48,744 nucleotides of DNA from Halovivax asiaticus JCM 14624 (GTDB lineage: Archaea > Halobacteriota > Halobacteria > Halobacteriales > Natrialbaceae): assembly GCF_000337515.1 (NCBI RefSeq), contig NZ_AOIQ01000015.1:1-48744 (forward strand), given 5' to 3'. Positions 8,285-15,568 of the stretch are shown here, one piece after another. The position numbers were made by a program, and so were the translations under genes. The notes under the pieces were generated by a model that searched no databases, was not told where the DNA came from, and worked only from the letters and a program-made list of their open reading frames with translations. The stretch's first letter is position 1, and each line of letters begins with the position of its first letter.

Positions 8285-9478
8285 ATGGCAACCGTCTACA
8301 ACTGGCAGATCGGCCGCGAGATGGAGTATCCCTACCCGGAAGCGCGTCCGGAGAAACAGTGGGGCGCCGTCTTCGACCTGAACAAGTGCATCGCGTGTCA
8401 GACCTGTACGCTCTCGTGTAAGACGACCTGGACGAACAACGAGGGCCAGGAGCACATGTTCTGGAACAACGTCGAGACGAAGCCCTACGGATCGTATCCC
8501 CTCCAGTGGGACGTCGAGATCCTGGATCGACTCGGCGTCAGCGAGTGGAGTTCCGACGGCGTCTACGAGGGTGATACGATCTTCGAAGCCCGCGACGTAG
8601 ACTGGGAGGACATGGCGGTCGACGGCGATCCCGAAACCATGCACGCGAAGGGGATCGAGGGGTATCGTCCCGAGAAGCGCGACTGGGCGCAACCGAACCT
8701 CGGCGAGGACGAACCCGCCGGGAAGGCCGTCGAATCGGATACCCACATCGACGGCGACCACCATCCGACGTGGTTCTTCTACCTGCCGCGGGTGTGCAAT
8801 CACTGCACGTTCGCCGCCTGCGCCGGCGGCTGTCCCGTCCAGGCTATCTACAAGCGCCAGGAGGACGGTATCGTCCTGCTCGACGAGGACAGCTGCGAGT
8901 CCTACACGGAGTGTGTCAGGGCGTGCCCGTACGGCAAGTCGATGTACAACCCCGTCGAACTGAACTCCCAGAAGTGCGTCGGCTGTTATCCGAAAGTCGA
9001 GCAGGGACGCGTTCCACAGTGTTTCGAGAACTGCCTGGGCAAGATCCGGATGCATGGGTGGGTCAACCGACCCGACGAGGCCGACCCGTCGGCCCCGGTC
9101 GATTATCTGGTCCACGAGGCCGAAGTCGCCCTTCCGCTGTACCCGCAACTGGGCCTGGAGCCCAACGTCTACTACATCCCGCCGATCAACGTGCCGACGG
9201 ACTACTTGACGCAAATGTTCGGCCCGCGCGTCGAGGACGCCCAGGAAACCTACCGGCGCGCTCGTCGCGGCGACGAGGAGTACCGAAAACTGCGCGCAGT
9301 TCTCCACCTGATGGGATCGACCGAGTGGCGCATCGAGGCGTTCGAGGTCACCGAGGACGAAGCGATCGGCTACGACGCCGACGGCTCGACGGTCGCCCGC
9401 GTCCCCATGACGGAACCGCAGTACGAACGCGAGCGCTTCGATGCGGACAACGACGTCTACCGACTCGACATCACGTAA
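8285..9478 (+). CDS. NxrB/NarH-like four-cluster iron-sulfur subunit
   Basis: A 397-aa electron-transfer partner starting 2 nt after the catalytic subunit, behind a near-perfect Shine-Dalgarno (GGAGGTGA, 8271-8278). Sixteen cluster positions are visible: C35/C38/C41/C45; C171/C174/C179/C183; C204/Y207/C210/C214; C231/C234/C246/C250. In the third group the second Cys is replaced by Tyr207, so it probably holds a [3Fe-4S] cluster, as in NarH and NxrB. The N-terminus (VYNWQIGREMEYPYP), the WNNVETKPYGSYP block and the ALPLYPQLGLEPNVYYIPP block match, from memory, Nitrospira-type NxrB rather than classical haloarchaeal NarH. It has no signal peptide and would be carried out by the Tat signal of its partner. 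It passes electrons between the molybdenum site and a third subunit that is not encoded here. Confidence 0.9.
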   Translation: MATVYNWQIGREMEYPYPEARPEKQWGAVFDLNKCIACQTCTLSCKTTWTNNEGQEHMFWNNVETKPYGSYPLQWDVEILDRLGVSEWSSDGVYEGDTIFEARDVDWEDMAVDGDPETMHAKGIEGYRPEKRDWAQPNLGEDEPAGKAVESDTHIDGDHHPTWFFYLPRVCNHCTFAACAGGCPVQAIYKRQEDGIVLLDEDSCESYTECVRACPYGKSMYNPVELNSQKCVGCYPKVEQGRVPQCFENCLGKIRMHGWVNRPDEADPSAPVDYLVHEAEVALPLYPQLGLEPNVYYIPPINVPTDYLTQMFGPRVEDAQETYRRARRGDEEYRKLRAVLHLMGSTEWRIEAFEVTEDEAIGYDADGSTVARVPMTEPQYERERFDADNDVYRLDIT

Positions 9479-9480
9479 CC

Positions 9481-10479
9481 ATGTCAGATCCGACCCTTCC
9501 CACCTCGAAACCCGACGCGTCCACGGGCGATCCGGATCGATCCGGCGCCGACTGTGACGAGTCAGCGCCCGAGACCGGGCAGTCGACGTTCGAGTCTGGC
9601 GAGTCCACGCCCGAACCCGGCCAGTCCGCGTCCGAACCTGATCGGTCGACCACGCCATCATACCGGTCCACGACTGCGGCCGAGCACGTTCACCGCGCAC
9701 GCCTGTACAAACTCGTCTCGCTAGCCTTCGACCGACCAGGCGAACCGCTCGCGGCGGCGCTGCGTTCTGAAACGTTCGCCGAGCAGGTACGCGAGTCGGC
9801 GACCGCGCTCGACGGCGCGACCGAAGCGGGGACCGAGGGCCGCGACCTCGCGGACGACGCGACGGCCGTCGCCGAGGCGAGTCCAACCGAGTCCGCCGGC
9901 GTCGACGACCTCGCCGCGGACTGGGCCGCGCTGTTTGGCTTCGAAGCCGGCGGCGACGTCTCCCAGTACCAGGCCGCCTACGCGCCGGGGACGCTCGTCA
10001 CGAACACGGACCTGCTTGCCGACATTGCCGGCTTCTACGCTGCGTTCGACCTCTCGACGGCTGACGACGGGTCCGAACGCGTCGACCACCTCTGCCTCGA
10101 ACTCGAGTACGTCTCCCACCTCGCCCTGCAGACCGCGTACCTGCTGCGTCGGGGCGACGACGCCGGCGTGGAAGTCGTGGCCGGGGCCCAGGCGGACTTC
10201 CTCGAAGATCACCTCGGCCGCTGGACGGGCCGGTACCGTGACGCGGTCCGGGCAGACGCAGATGCCGGATTCTACCCGACGCTCGCGTCGCTGGTCGAGA
10301 CGCTGGTCACGGCCGACCTCGACCGGTTCGATCGCGATCCGGATCCCTATCCCGAGACGCCGCCGGCACCCCTCGCCGAGCGCCGGGACGACGAGGGCGA
10401 TTTCCGGTGTGGGACCTGCGGGGTCGCGCCGTCGCCGCCTACCGCACCGTCGGAACGCTCTCCACAGGACCCGACCTGA
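9481..10479 (+). CDS. TorD/NarJ-like molybdoenzyme assembly chaperone
   Basis: A 332-aa protein starting 2 nt after the beta-subunit stop codon. From residue 65 it shows the all-helical TorD/DmsD pattern: RARLYKLVSLAFDRPGEPL at the first helix, DLAADWAALFGF, then the family-typical DHLCLELEYVSHLAL and FLEDHLGRW. Such chaperones bind the Tat signal of the catalytic subunit and hold it until the cofactor is loaded. The first 60 residues are an unusual low-complexity Ser/Thr/Pro/Glu/Asp tail with approximate repeats of the type ESxPEPGQS. The C-terminus carries a CGTC pair (FRCGTCG) that could bind metal. Its place between enzyme and mobA genes supports the role. Confidence 0.83.
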   Translation: MSDPTLPTSKPDASTGDPDRSGADCDESAPETGQSTFESGESTPEPGQSASEPDRSTTPSYRSTTAAEHVHRARLYKLVSLAFDRPGEPLAAALRSETFAEQVRESATALDGATEAGTEGRDLADDATAVAEASPTESAGVDDLAADWAALFGFEAGGDVSQYQAAYAPGTLVTNTDLLADIAGFYAAFDLSTADDGSERVDHLCLELEYVSHLALQTAYLLRRGDDAGVEVVAGAQADFLEDHLGRWTGRYRDAVRADADAGFYPTLASLVETLVTADLDRFDRDPDPYPETPPAPLAERRDDEGDFRCGTCGVAPSPPTAPSERSPQDPT

Positions 10480-10493
10480 TATAGTTCAGACGC

Positions 10494-10748
10494 ATGTCAT
10501 CACTACCTTCAGCCGCCGGCGTTTCACGGGCCGCGCTGCAGGCCCGCTCACGAACGCTCGTCAAGACGGTTGTCTACCGAATTCTGATGGTGATCGTCAC
10601 CGTCACCGTCGCGTTTTTCGTCACCGGAAACGTCACCGACGCGGCGACGATCGGCCTCGGGACGAACGTGGTGAAGACGGGCACCTACTACGGCTACGAG
10701 CGCGTCTGGGCGCACGTCGACTGGGGGCTCGCGGAGGGGGTATCGTGA
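10494..10748 (+). CDS. DUF2061 small membrane protein
   Basis: An 84-aa protein with two hydrophobic segments: residues about 25-45 (TVVYRILMVIVTVTVAFFVTG) and a weaker amphipathic helix after ATIGLGTNVVKTG. The pattern RTLVKTVVYR...TGYYGYERVWAHVDWG is that of DUF2061 proteins, small inner-membrane proteins sometimes found near sulfur or nitrogen redox genes. It starts 14 nt after the chaperone gene and its stop codon overlaps the mobA start (GTGA at 10745-10748), so it belongs to the operon. It has no haem-ligand His pairs that would make it a gamma subunit. Function unknown; it might help tether the enzyme. Confidence 0.75.
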   Translation: MSSLPSAAGVSRAALQARSRTLVKTVVYRILMVIVTVTVAFFVTGNVTDAATIGLGTNVVKTGTYYGYERVWAHVDWGLAEGVS

Positions 10749-11359
10749 CGACCGGCATCATCCTCGCCGGCGGCAGATCCCGTCGGTTCGAATCGCGGGA
10801 CAAACTTACGGCGACCATCGCCGGCCGACCGATGATCGCCCACGTCGCGGCGGCCCTCGACCCGGTAGTCGACGGTCTCGTCGTCTCCTGTCGGGCCGAT
10901 CAGGTGCTTGCGCTCGAAGACGCACTCGGGCGGAAGTCACAGTCGATCGCGTTCGTCCCCGATCGCGTTCCGGATCGGGGACCGCTCGGCGGGTTCGCGG
11001 CAGCGACCGAGGCCACCGCGAGTCGTAACGTGGCCGTCGTCGCCGGCGACATGCCGCTCGTGACTCCGTCAGTCGTCGAGGCGTTGCTATCGAATCACGC
11101 CCGTGAGTGCACCGTCCCGGTCTCGATCGAGGGAGCAGTGCAGCCGCTCTGTGCCGTGTACCGTCGGCGGCCGGCCGGAGACGCAGCCAGGGCGGCGCTC
11201 GATGCCGGCGAGCGCGCCGTTGCGACGCTACTCGACCGCCTTTCGGTCGAAACGGTCGACGGTATCGCCGCGCAGAACCGACCGGGTCCCTTCTTCGACG
11301 TCGACACGCCGGCCGACCGCCAGCGGGTCGCGTCCCTCCTCGCAGGTGGTGTGGCGTGA
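10745..11359 (+). CDS. mobA: molybdenum cofactor guanylyltransferase MobA
   Basis: A 204-aa nucleotidyltransferase that attaches GMP to molybdopterin, making the MGD form used by DMSO-reductase-family enzymes. The N-terminal signature LAGGRSRRFESRDK (residues 7-20) is the MobA GTP-binding loop, although the usual Gly before the Asp-Lys region is replaced by Glu-Ser-Arg. Further landmarks are DRGPLGG, the metal-binding VVAGDMPLV, QPLCAVYRR and the C-terminal FFDVDTPAD. The GTG start at 10745 overlaps the stop of the DUF2061 gene by 4 bp, and its own stop overlaps mobB the same way, so translation is probably coupled. The linkage to the molybdoenzyme explains its presence here. Confidence 0.88.
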   Translation: MTTGIILAGGRSRRFESRDKLTATIAGRPMIAHVAAALDPVVDGLVVSCRADQVLALEDALGRKSQSIAFVPDRVPDRGPLGGFAAATEATASRNVAVVAGDMPLVTPSVVEALLSNHARECTVPVSIEGAVQPLCAVYRRRPAGDAARAALDAGERAVATLLDRLSVETVDGIAAQNRPGPFFDVDTPADRQRVASLLAGGVA

Positions 11360-11835
11360 AGGTGCTGGGGATCGTGGGGCACAGCGACGCGGGAAAGACG
11401 ACACTTCTCGAGCGACTCGTTCCCGCGTTCGGTTCGACGACCCGCGTCGCGACCGTGAAATCGATTCATCACGACATCGAACTCGACACGCCCGGCTCGG
11501 ACACGCATCGGCACGCGACGGCCGGTGCGGAAACCGTCGTCGGGATAACCCCCTCGCGGACGTTCGAGATCAGGCGGCGTCCCGGGGGCGGTGAGTCCGC
11601 GGCGAAACTGTTCGCGCTTCGGAATCGCCTGATCCGACTTCGGGAGCGCGACTACGATGTCGTCCTCGTCGAAGGGTTCCACCGCGCTCGGTGTCCAAAA
11701 CTCGTCGTCGGTGAGCGAGTCCCCGACGAGACGGCACCGAGGGTCCTCGCCCACGTTGCGGGACCGGATGCCCTCGACGTCCAGGCGCTCGTCGCGACGG
11801 TGCTGTCGGGAGAGGCGGACGAACGAGACGGGTGA
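11356..11835 (+). CDS. mobB: MobB-type molybdopterin-guanine dinucleotide biosynthesis GTPase
   Basis: A 159-aa P-loop protein. Walker A is GHSDAGKTT (residues 8-16). The family pattern of strand-switch-strand follows: VATVKSIHHD, TPGSDTHRHATAGAE (the DTxxHxxAGA MobB motif) and the Walker-B-like VVLVEGFHR with the following KLVV. MobB aids MobA in guanylation or delivery of the cofactor. The GTG start at 11356 shares four bases (GTGA) with the mobA stop. This is the last gene of the molybdoenzyme operon; the next gene is on the other strand, so transcription must end between 11836 and 11900, where I see no clear hairpin. Confidence 0.86.
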   Translation: MKVLGIVGHSDAGKTTLLERLVPAFGSTTRVATVKSIHHDIELDTPGSDTHRHATAGAETVVGITPSRTFEIRRRPGGGESAAKLFALRNRLIRLRERDYDVVLVEGFHRARCPKLVVGERVPDETAPRVLAHVAGPDALDVQALVATVLSGEADERDG

Positions 11836-11900
11836 CTGCGGGTGTGTGCGGGGTCCGTCGGACAGCACTCCGTGATACGTCGCGGCGAACCGGACCGGCG

Positions 11901-12365
11901 TCACTCTCGGAAGATCCGATACGATCCCTGGCCGCTCGCGACCTCGTGGGTCTCGCCGTCCGGCGTCGTGCTCTCGACGGTAATCTTGCTGACGCCGACC
12001 GTCGAACCCACGCGGATCACGTCGGCCGTGGCCGACAGGTCGCCCGTGGCCGGCCGCAGATAGTTCACGTTCAGGTTGATCGTCGCCACGCCGGTCTGAA
12101 CGGGGCTGTCGAACTTCGTCCGCAGGACGAGTCCGCCGACTGTATCGACCATCGTGGCCGCGACGCCGCCGTGGATGTCCGCCCGCCGACCCGATTGCCC
12201 GCCGTTCGGGCGACTGTTCGTCAACTTCTCGTCGTAGGGAATCCGGAGCGTCATCCGTCCGTCTTCGACGTGCTCGACGGTCATGCCCAGCCAGGAGAGA
12301 AACTCGTGCTGTTCGTCGATGTGGGCCTGCAACGTCTCCCGCATCGCGTCGTACTCGTCGCTCAT
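11901..12365 (-). CDS. PaaI-type hotdog thioesterase
   Basis: A 154-aa hotdog-fold protein of the PaaI/YdiI acyl-CoA thioesterase group. The core motif is DIHGGVAATMVDTVGG, in which HGG and the Asp two turns later correspond to the family active site. Further features are TINLNVNYLRPATGD (second strand pair) and the ASGQGSYRIF C-terminus. I chose the ATG at 12365, where the Met-Ser-Asp-Glu N-terminus starts right before the first helix and a purine-rich GAGGTG sits just upstream; an ATG at 12419 would add 18 polar residues. The gene converges with mobB and diverges from the winged-helix gene. Its CoA substrate cannot be told from sequence. Confidence 0.85.
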   Translation of the reverse strand: MSDEYDAMRETLQAHIDEQHEFLSWLGMTVEHVEDGRMTLRIPYDEKLTNSRPNGGQSGRRADIHGGVAATMVDTVGGLVLRTKFDSPVQTGVATINLNVNYLRPATGDLSATADVIRVGSTVGVSKITVESTTPDGETHEVASGQGSYRIFRE

Positions 12366-12507
12366 ACCACCTCGTCCGTCGGGCGCACTCTTGGATTCTG
12401 CGTTTGTCCGATTCGACACGTTGAACGCCGTTTCTTCGTCTTCGAGGACTCGAGACGTCGTCGGAACGAGTGCAGCACTCCGAACGCACTATTTTGAATC
12501 TTACCAA

Positions 12508-12516
12508 AAAATACTA
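12508..12516 (+). promoter_or_regulatory. TATA-like promoter of the winged-helix gene
   Basis: An AT-rich run (AAATACTAC inside a longer A-rich tract, 12491-12516) lies about 30 nt before the ATG at 12544 in otherwise GC-rich DNA. The spacing fits a leaderless transcript for the winged-helix gene. Confidence 0.5.
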
Positions 12517-12543
12517 CTCTACTGGGCGCCAAACGGCGAGTGT

Positions 12544-13062
12544 ATGCCCTCCAGTTCGGACGCGCACGCGGCGAAACTCACCCGTCTCCGTGACGTCGCC
12601 ATGACTGTCAGCGAACCGAGAAACGCGGGCGAGATCGCCGAGGCGGCTGAACTCTCGCCGAATACCGCTCGAAAGTACCTCGATCAGCTCGTCGAGACCG
12701 GTATCCTCGAAACCGTCGACGTCGGACGTGAAACGCGCTACACCCCGGATCGAAAACGTCAGTATCTCGACCAACTCCGCGAGTCGATCGAGACGTACTC
12801 GAAAGACGCCCTCGCGAACGAACTCGACGCGATCAGGGACGATATCAACGACTACCGTCTGACGTACGACGTCGAAACGCCGGACGAACTGCGTGCGAGC
12901 GTCGGCGACGACGGCGTCGACGCGGCCGATCGCGAGCAACGCATTCGCGACGCCGAAGACTGGACGTACTTCGAACGGCGTGCGACCATGCTCCAGGAGG
13001 CGATCACCCTCTACGACTCGCTCGACGCGACCGGCCGTGACTGTCCGGGTGTCTCGGCGTAA
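12544..13062 (+). CDS. winged-helix transcriptional regulator (haloarchaeal HTH, DUF7342-like)
   Basis: A 172-aa protein. Residues about 20-65 form a winged helix-turn-helix: EPRNAGEIAEAAELSPNTARK gives helices 1-3 and ETRYTPDRK the wing. A long charged helical region (residues 70-170) follows, including DALANELDAIRDDINDYR and a C-terminal WTYFERRATMLQEAITLYDSL segment, probably for dimerisation or partner binding. This layout recalls the haloarchaeal DUF7342 family, from memory. The downstream gene starts one base after this stop codon, so the two form a pair. It probably represses its own operon; no target site was identified beyond the A-rich promoter. Confidence 0.78.
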   Translation: MPSSSDAHAAKLTRLRDVAMTVSEPRNAGEIAEAAELSPNTARKYLDQLVETGILETVDVGRETRYTPDRKRQYLDQLRESIETYSKDALANELDAIRDDINDYRLTYDVETPDELRASVGDDGVDAADREQRIRDAEDWTYFERRATMLQEAITLYDSLDATGRDCPGVSA

Positions 13063-13063
13063 A

Positions 13064-13516
13064 ATGGTGCCCGGAGTCCCCGGCGACACGCACCTCGACC
13101 GGTTCGAGATTCACAAGCGGTTTCGAAACCGACTCGAGCGTGCGCCGTTCGTCGAGCACGTTCAGGCACGACCAAGCCCGATGCGACCGACCCATCTCGT
13201 TGCGACGATCGACGCGACGAGCTGGTTCAGGGCGGACTATCGGTCGGACACGGCGAGCCTCGAGGTCGAGTGGCGGCCTCGCGACGGACGTGACTGGTTC
13301 CGGATTCAGTACGCGGAAGCGAGCGCGGACTGGTCCTGCGGATGGCATCAGGACGGCACGCACGAGGATGTCGGTCCGAACCACTTTCAGGTTGATTCCG
13401 CTGACTGGGACGAGTCACGGCGCGAACCCTGTGCGTTCGACGATTCGAACCCGATGGCGGTACTCGAGTCGTGTCTCCAAACGCTCGAACGACGGGTCCC
13501 GACGCTGCCAGAATGA
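13064..13516 (+). CDS. hypothetical partner protein of the winged-helix gene
   Basis: A 150-aa soluble protein I cannot place with certainty. It starts with ATG one base after the regulator stop. The body reads as beta-rich: RPTHLVATIDATSWF, ASLEVEWRPR and DWFRIQYAEASADWS, then a conserved-looking Trp/His segment (CGWHQDGTHEDVGPNHFQ) and a closing helix NPMAVLESCLQTLERR. Short beta-rich proteins with an H-x-D/H cluster, encoded right behind an HTH gene, resemble two-gene modules of the DUF6516 kind, which are suspected toxin-antitoxin systems. That likeness is inference. His and Trp residues in the cluster are the obvious candidates for an active site. Confidence 0.65.
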   Translation: MVPGVPGDTHLDRFEIHKRFRNRLERAPFVEHVQARPSPMRPTHLVATIDATSWFRADYRSDTASLEVEWRPRDGRDWFRIQYAEASADWSCGWHQDGTHEDVGPNHFQVDSADWDESRREPCAFDDSNPMAVLESCLQTLERRVPTLPE

Positions 13517-13559
13517 GTTCGAGCGATATCGGCTCGACCGTGTCGACCCTTGCCGGTAG

Positions 13560-14555
13560 CTACTCTCGATCAACCGACACCGCGACGCGATCGCCGATCG
13601 CGAACGCCCGATCCGGACAGATCAGCTTCGGCCCGAATCCGTCGTCACGAGCGCAGGAAAGTGAGAGGCCGGTCACCGGCTCCCCGTCGACGAGCACCCT
13701 GGCATCGCCCCAGTGGATCGTCCGTCCGTCTGCCCGGCCGATCGCGTCTCCGTTCAGCCGGACCGACTGCGCCGCCCTCCCGCCCTCCGGAGCGGGCTCG
13801 GCCCGTCGAGGGGACTCGTTCGTCGGTCGGCTTTCGTCGGTCCCGTGGAGGACGCCACCCGTCTCGTAGTGTGGCAGGCCGCCGTCTAGCACGCCACCGT
13901 CGTCGGCCGCGATTCCGACCCACTCGTCGCCGGGTGACGGGTGGCCGGGCGCGTCGAGGATCGCGTAGGTCTCGCCGGTGGCGACGACGGTCCCCGTCCC
14001 GTCCCAAGTGAGCGGCCGGACGGCGACGCCGAGGTCGATCGGGAGCGAGCCCGATGCGCGGTGGAGGTTCTGTTTCGCCGTCCGGAATCCCACGTGGAGG
14101 TGGGTGCCGACCCAGGGGGCGAAGAAGCCGGCGCGGACGAGCGTGCCGAGGTCGTCGCCGATCGCGACACGGTCGCCGGTTTCGACGACGGGATCGACGT
14201 GGAGGATTCGGGCGACGAGCCCGCGGAGGGGCGCCGGTGTCTCGACGTCCACGAGAAGTAGGTGGTCGTGGTCGGGTGCGTAGGGTTTTGGTGGGGCGCG
14301 AACCGTCCGCGTCTCGCGGACAGTCCCGCCGACGGGCGACGGCGCGGCGGTGGCGAGCCCGGCGTCGGGGTCGCTGTCGCCGGGGTAGAGGTCGATCGCG
14401 CAGCCCGCGTCGTGGGCCGGATAGGGCGAGTTATAGAGGGAGAACCGGCGGTACTGGTCGAGCACGTCCTCGCCGAGGGTGACACGATGCGTTCCGTTGG
14501 CCGCTCCGCCTTCCGTCGGATCTCGCTCGTGCTCGCTGCCACCACCGTCGGTCAT
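13560..14555 (-). CDS. M23-like (lysostaphin-fold) protein, probably cytosolic
   Basis: A 331-aa protein with the order of elements of M23 peptidases or other duplicated-hybrid-motif proteins. HDAGCAIDLYPG (about residues 48-59) parallels the HxGxD strand; the pattern SPVGGTV, DHDHLLLVDV, LHVDPVVETGDRVAIGDDLG and GTHLHVGFR follows the M23 fold through to its H-x-H pair. No signal peptide is visible: the N-terminus is acidic and polar. The C-terminal third holds a Pro/Glu/Arg linker and a beta-rich segment ending in FAIGDRVAVSVD. Archaea of this group have no peptidoglycan, so the role is unclear: a peptidase for another substrate, or a non-catalytic relative. It is divergent from the lipoate-ligase-like gene with only 55 bp between. 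Confidence 0.7.
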   Translation of the reverse strand: MTDGGGSEHERDPTEGGAANGTHRVTLGEDVLDQYRRFSLYNSPYPAHDAGCAIDLYPGDSDPDAGLATAAPSPVGGTVRETRTVRAPPKPYAPDHDHLLLVDVETPAPLRGLVARILHVDPVVETGDRVAIGDDLGTLVRAGFFAPWVGTHLHVGFRTAKQNLHRASGSLPIDLGVAVRPLTWDGTGTVVATGETYAILDAPGHPSPGDEWVGIAADDGGVLDGGLPHYETGGVLHGTDESRPTNESPRRAEPAPEGGRAAQSVRLNGDAIGRADGRTIHWGDARVLVDGEPVTGLSLSCARDDGFGPKLICPDRAFAIGDRVAVSVDRE

Positions 14556-14610
14556 CGGCCGAACCTGCGAGTCGCGTAGGTTTACCTCGTTCGGGTTCGA
14601 ACCGTCGACT

Positions 14611-15330
14611 GTGACGGTCTACGTCTATCGCGGGCGCGGTGAGACCATCCCCGCCGATCGCGAGGCCAGCCAGCGCCTGCTCGACCACGCGGCCGACGGC
14701 GACCGGGCGGTTCGCGTCTGGACGCCGCACCGACAGGTCGCGTTCGGGCGGCGAGACGCCAATCGGGACGGGTTCGAACGGGCCCGGGGCCTCGCCGCGG
14801 AACGGGGGTTCCAGCCGGTCGAGCGACGGGTCGGTGGGCGGGCGGTCGCTTACGACGGCGAGACGGCACTGGCGTTCGCTCGTGCCGAACCCGTCGCCGA
14901 CCTCCGCTCCGGCATTCAGGACCGCTACGCGTCGCTGACCGGGACTGTCGTCGACGGCCTCGACGCGGCTGGCGTCACCGTCGTCGAGGGAGAACCGCCG
15001 AACTCGTTCTGTCCGGGGTCACATTCGCTCCGTCTTCCCGATGGCGGGAAAGTCGTCGGGCTCGCCCAGCGCGTCACCGCTGACGGGGCACTGGGGGCCG
15101 GGATCTGCCTCGTCGACAACGCCGAGCCCATCGCCGACGTGTTGCAGGCTGTCTACGAGGCGCTCGACGTTCCGTTCGATCGGCGAACGGTCGGGTGCGC
15201 CGGCCCGGCCGTCGCAGGGACCGATGCGCACGCGACCGTTCGCACATCGATCGAAGACGCCCTGTCCGCCCCCAGTGGCGCCGAACAGAGCGACCGAGAT
15301 GGGACCGACGTGCGGATCCGGACCGTCTGA
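14611..15330 (+). CDS. lipoate-protein ligase A family protein
   Basis: A 239-aa protein of the BPL/LplA fold, starting with GTG at 14611. Recognisable parts: VRVWTPHRQVAFGRRDA (acyl-binding strand pair), ERGFQPVERRVGGRAVAY (the family RRVxGGxAVxxD-like motif, here RVGGRAVAYDGE), then PNSFCPGSHSLRLPDGGKVVGLAQRV, where the Lys of GGKVVG corresponds to the catalytic Lys of the family, and GICLVDN. It would attach or transfer lipoate, octanoate or another acyl group to a carrier domain. No lipoyl-domain protein is encoded nearby, so the partner is unknown. The first codons lie only 55 bp from the divergent M23-like gene, with the promoter squeezed between. Confidence 0.78.
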   Translation: MTVYVYRGRGETIPADREASQRLLDHAADGDRAVRVWTPHRQVAFGRRDANRDGFERARGLAAERGFQPVERRVGGRAVAYDGETALAFARAEPVADLRSGIQDRYASLTGTVVDGLDAAGVTVVEGEPPNSFCPGSHSLRLPDGGKVVGLAQRVTADGALGAGICLVDNAEPIADVLQAVYEALDVPFDRRTVGCAGPAVAGTDAHATVRTSIEDALSAPSGAEQSDRDGTDVRIRTV

Positions 15331-15568
15331 CCCGACACCGAGATTGGCTGTCCGTTGCTCCTCAGCCGACCTGTCAGGTTTCACCCGTCTGTTTCCTTCT
15401 TTCGCGACCGTCTACCGTTCTCCATTATGGCCACTATATCACACGTTACTGGATACCGACCGTCATCGAACTACTAGCTAAATCTGATTTATTAAATCAA
15501 TGTCTTTATATTTCGCCGGTGGTTTTTGGACACTATCTGGATCGCATGAACTCGAGTGAGGCTCCCGG
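15331..15568 (+). promoter_or_regulatory. AT-rich intergenic region with palindrome and TATA box
   Basis: No gene is seen in this stretch. It holds a perfect inverted repeat TGATTTA-T-TAAATCA (15485-15499) followed by the TATA-like sequence CTTTATATTTC (15503-15513), the natural promoter for the membrane protein gene. A second TATA-like spot, ACTATATCAC, lies near 15434-15443. The palindrome sits in the region just upstream of the TATA box, so it may be an operator or part of the BRE/activator site. Confidence 0.5.

Noticed and set aside
6078-8291. 737-codon open frame antisense to the molybdoenzyme catalytic subunit
   Set aside because: It mirrors the GC-rich codons of a strongly recognised gene; its sequence has no family features.
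4743-9478. Classical haloarchaeal NarGH assignment for the molybdoenzyme
   Set aside because: The beta-subunit N-terminus and the alpha-subunit cluster motif agree better with the Nxr type, although the reaction may still be nitrate reduction.
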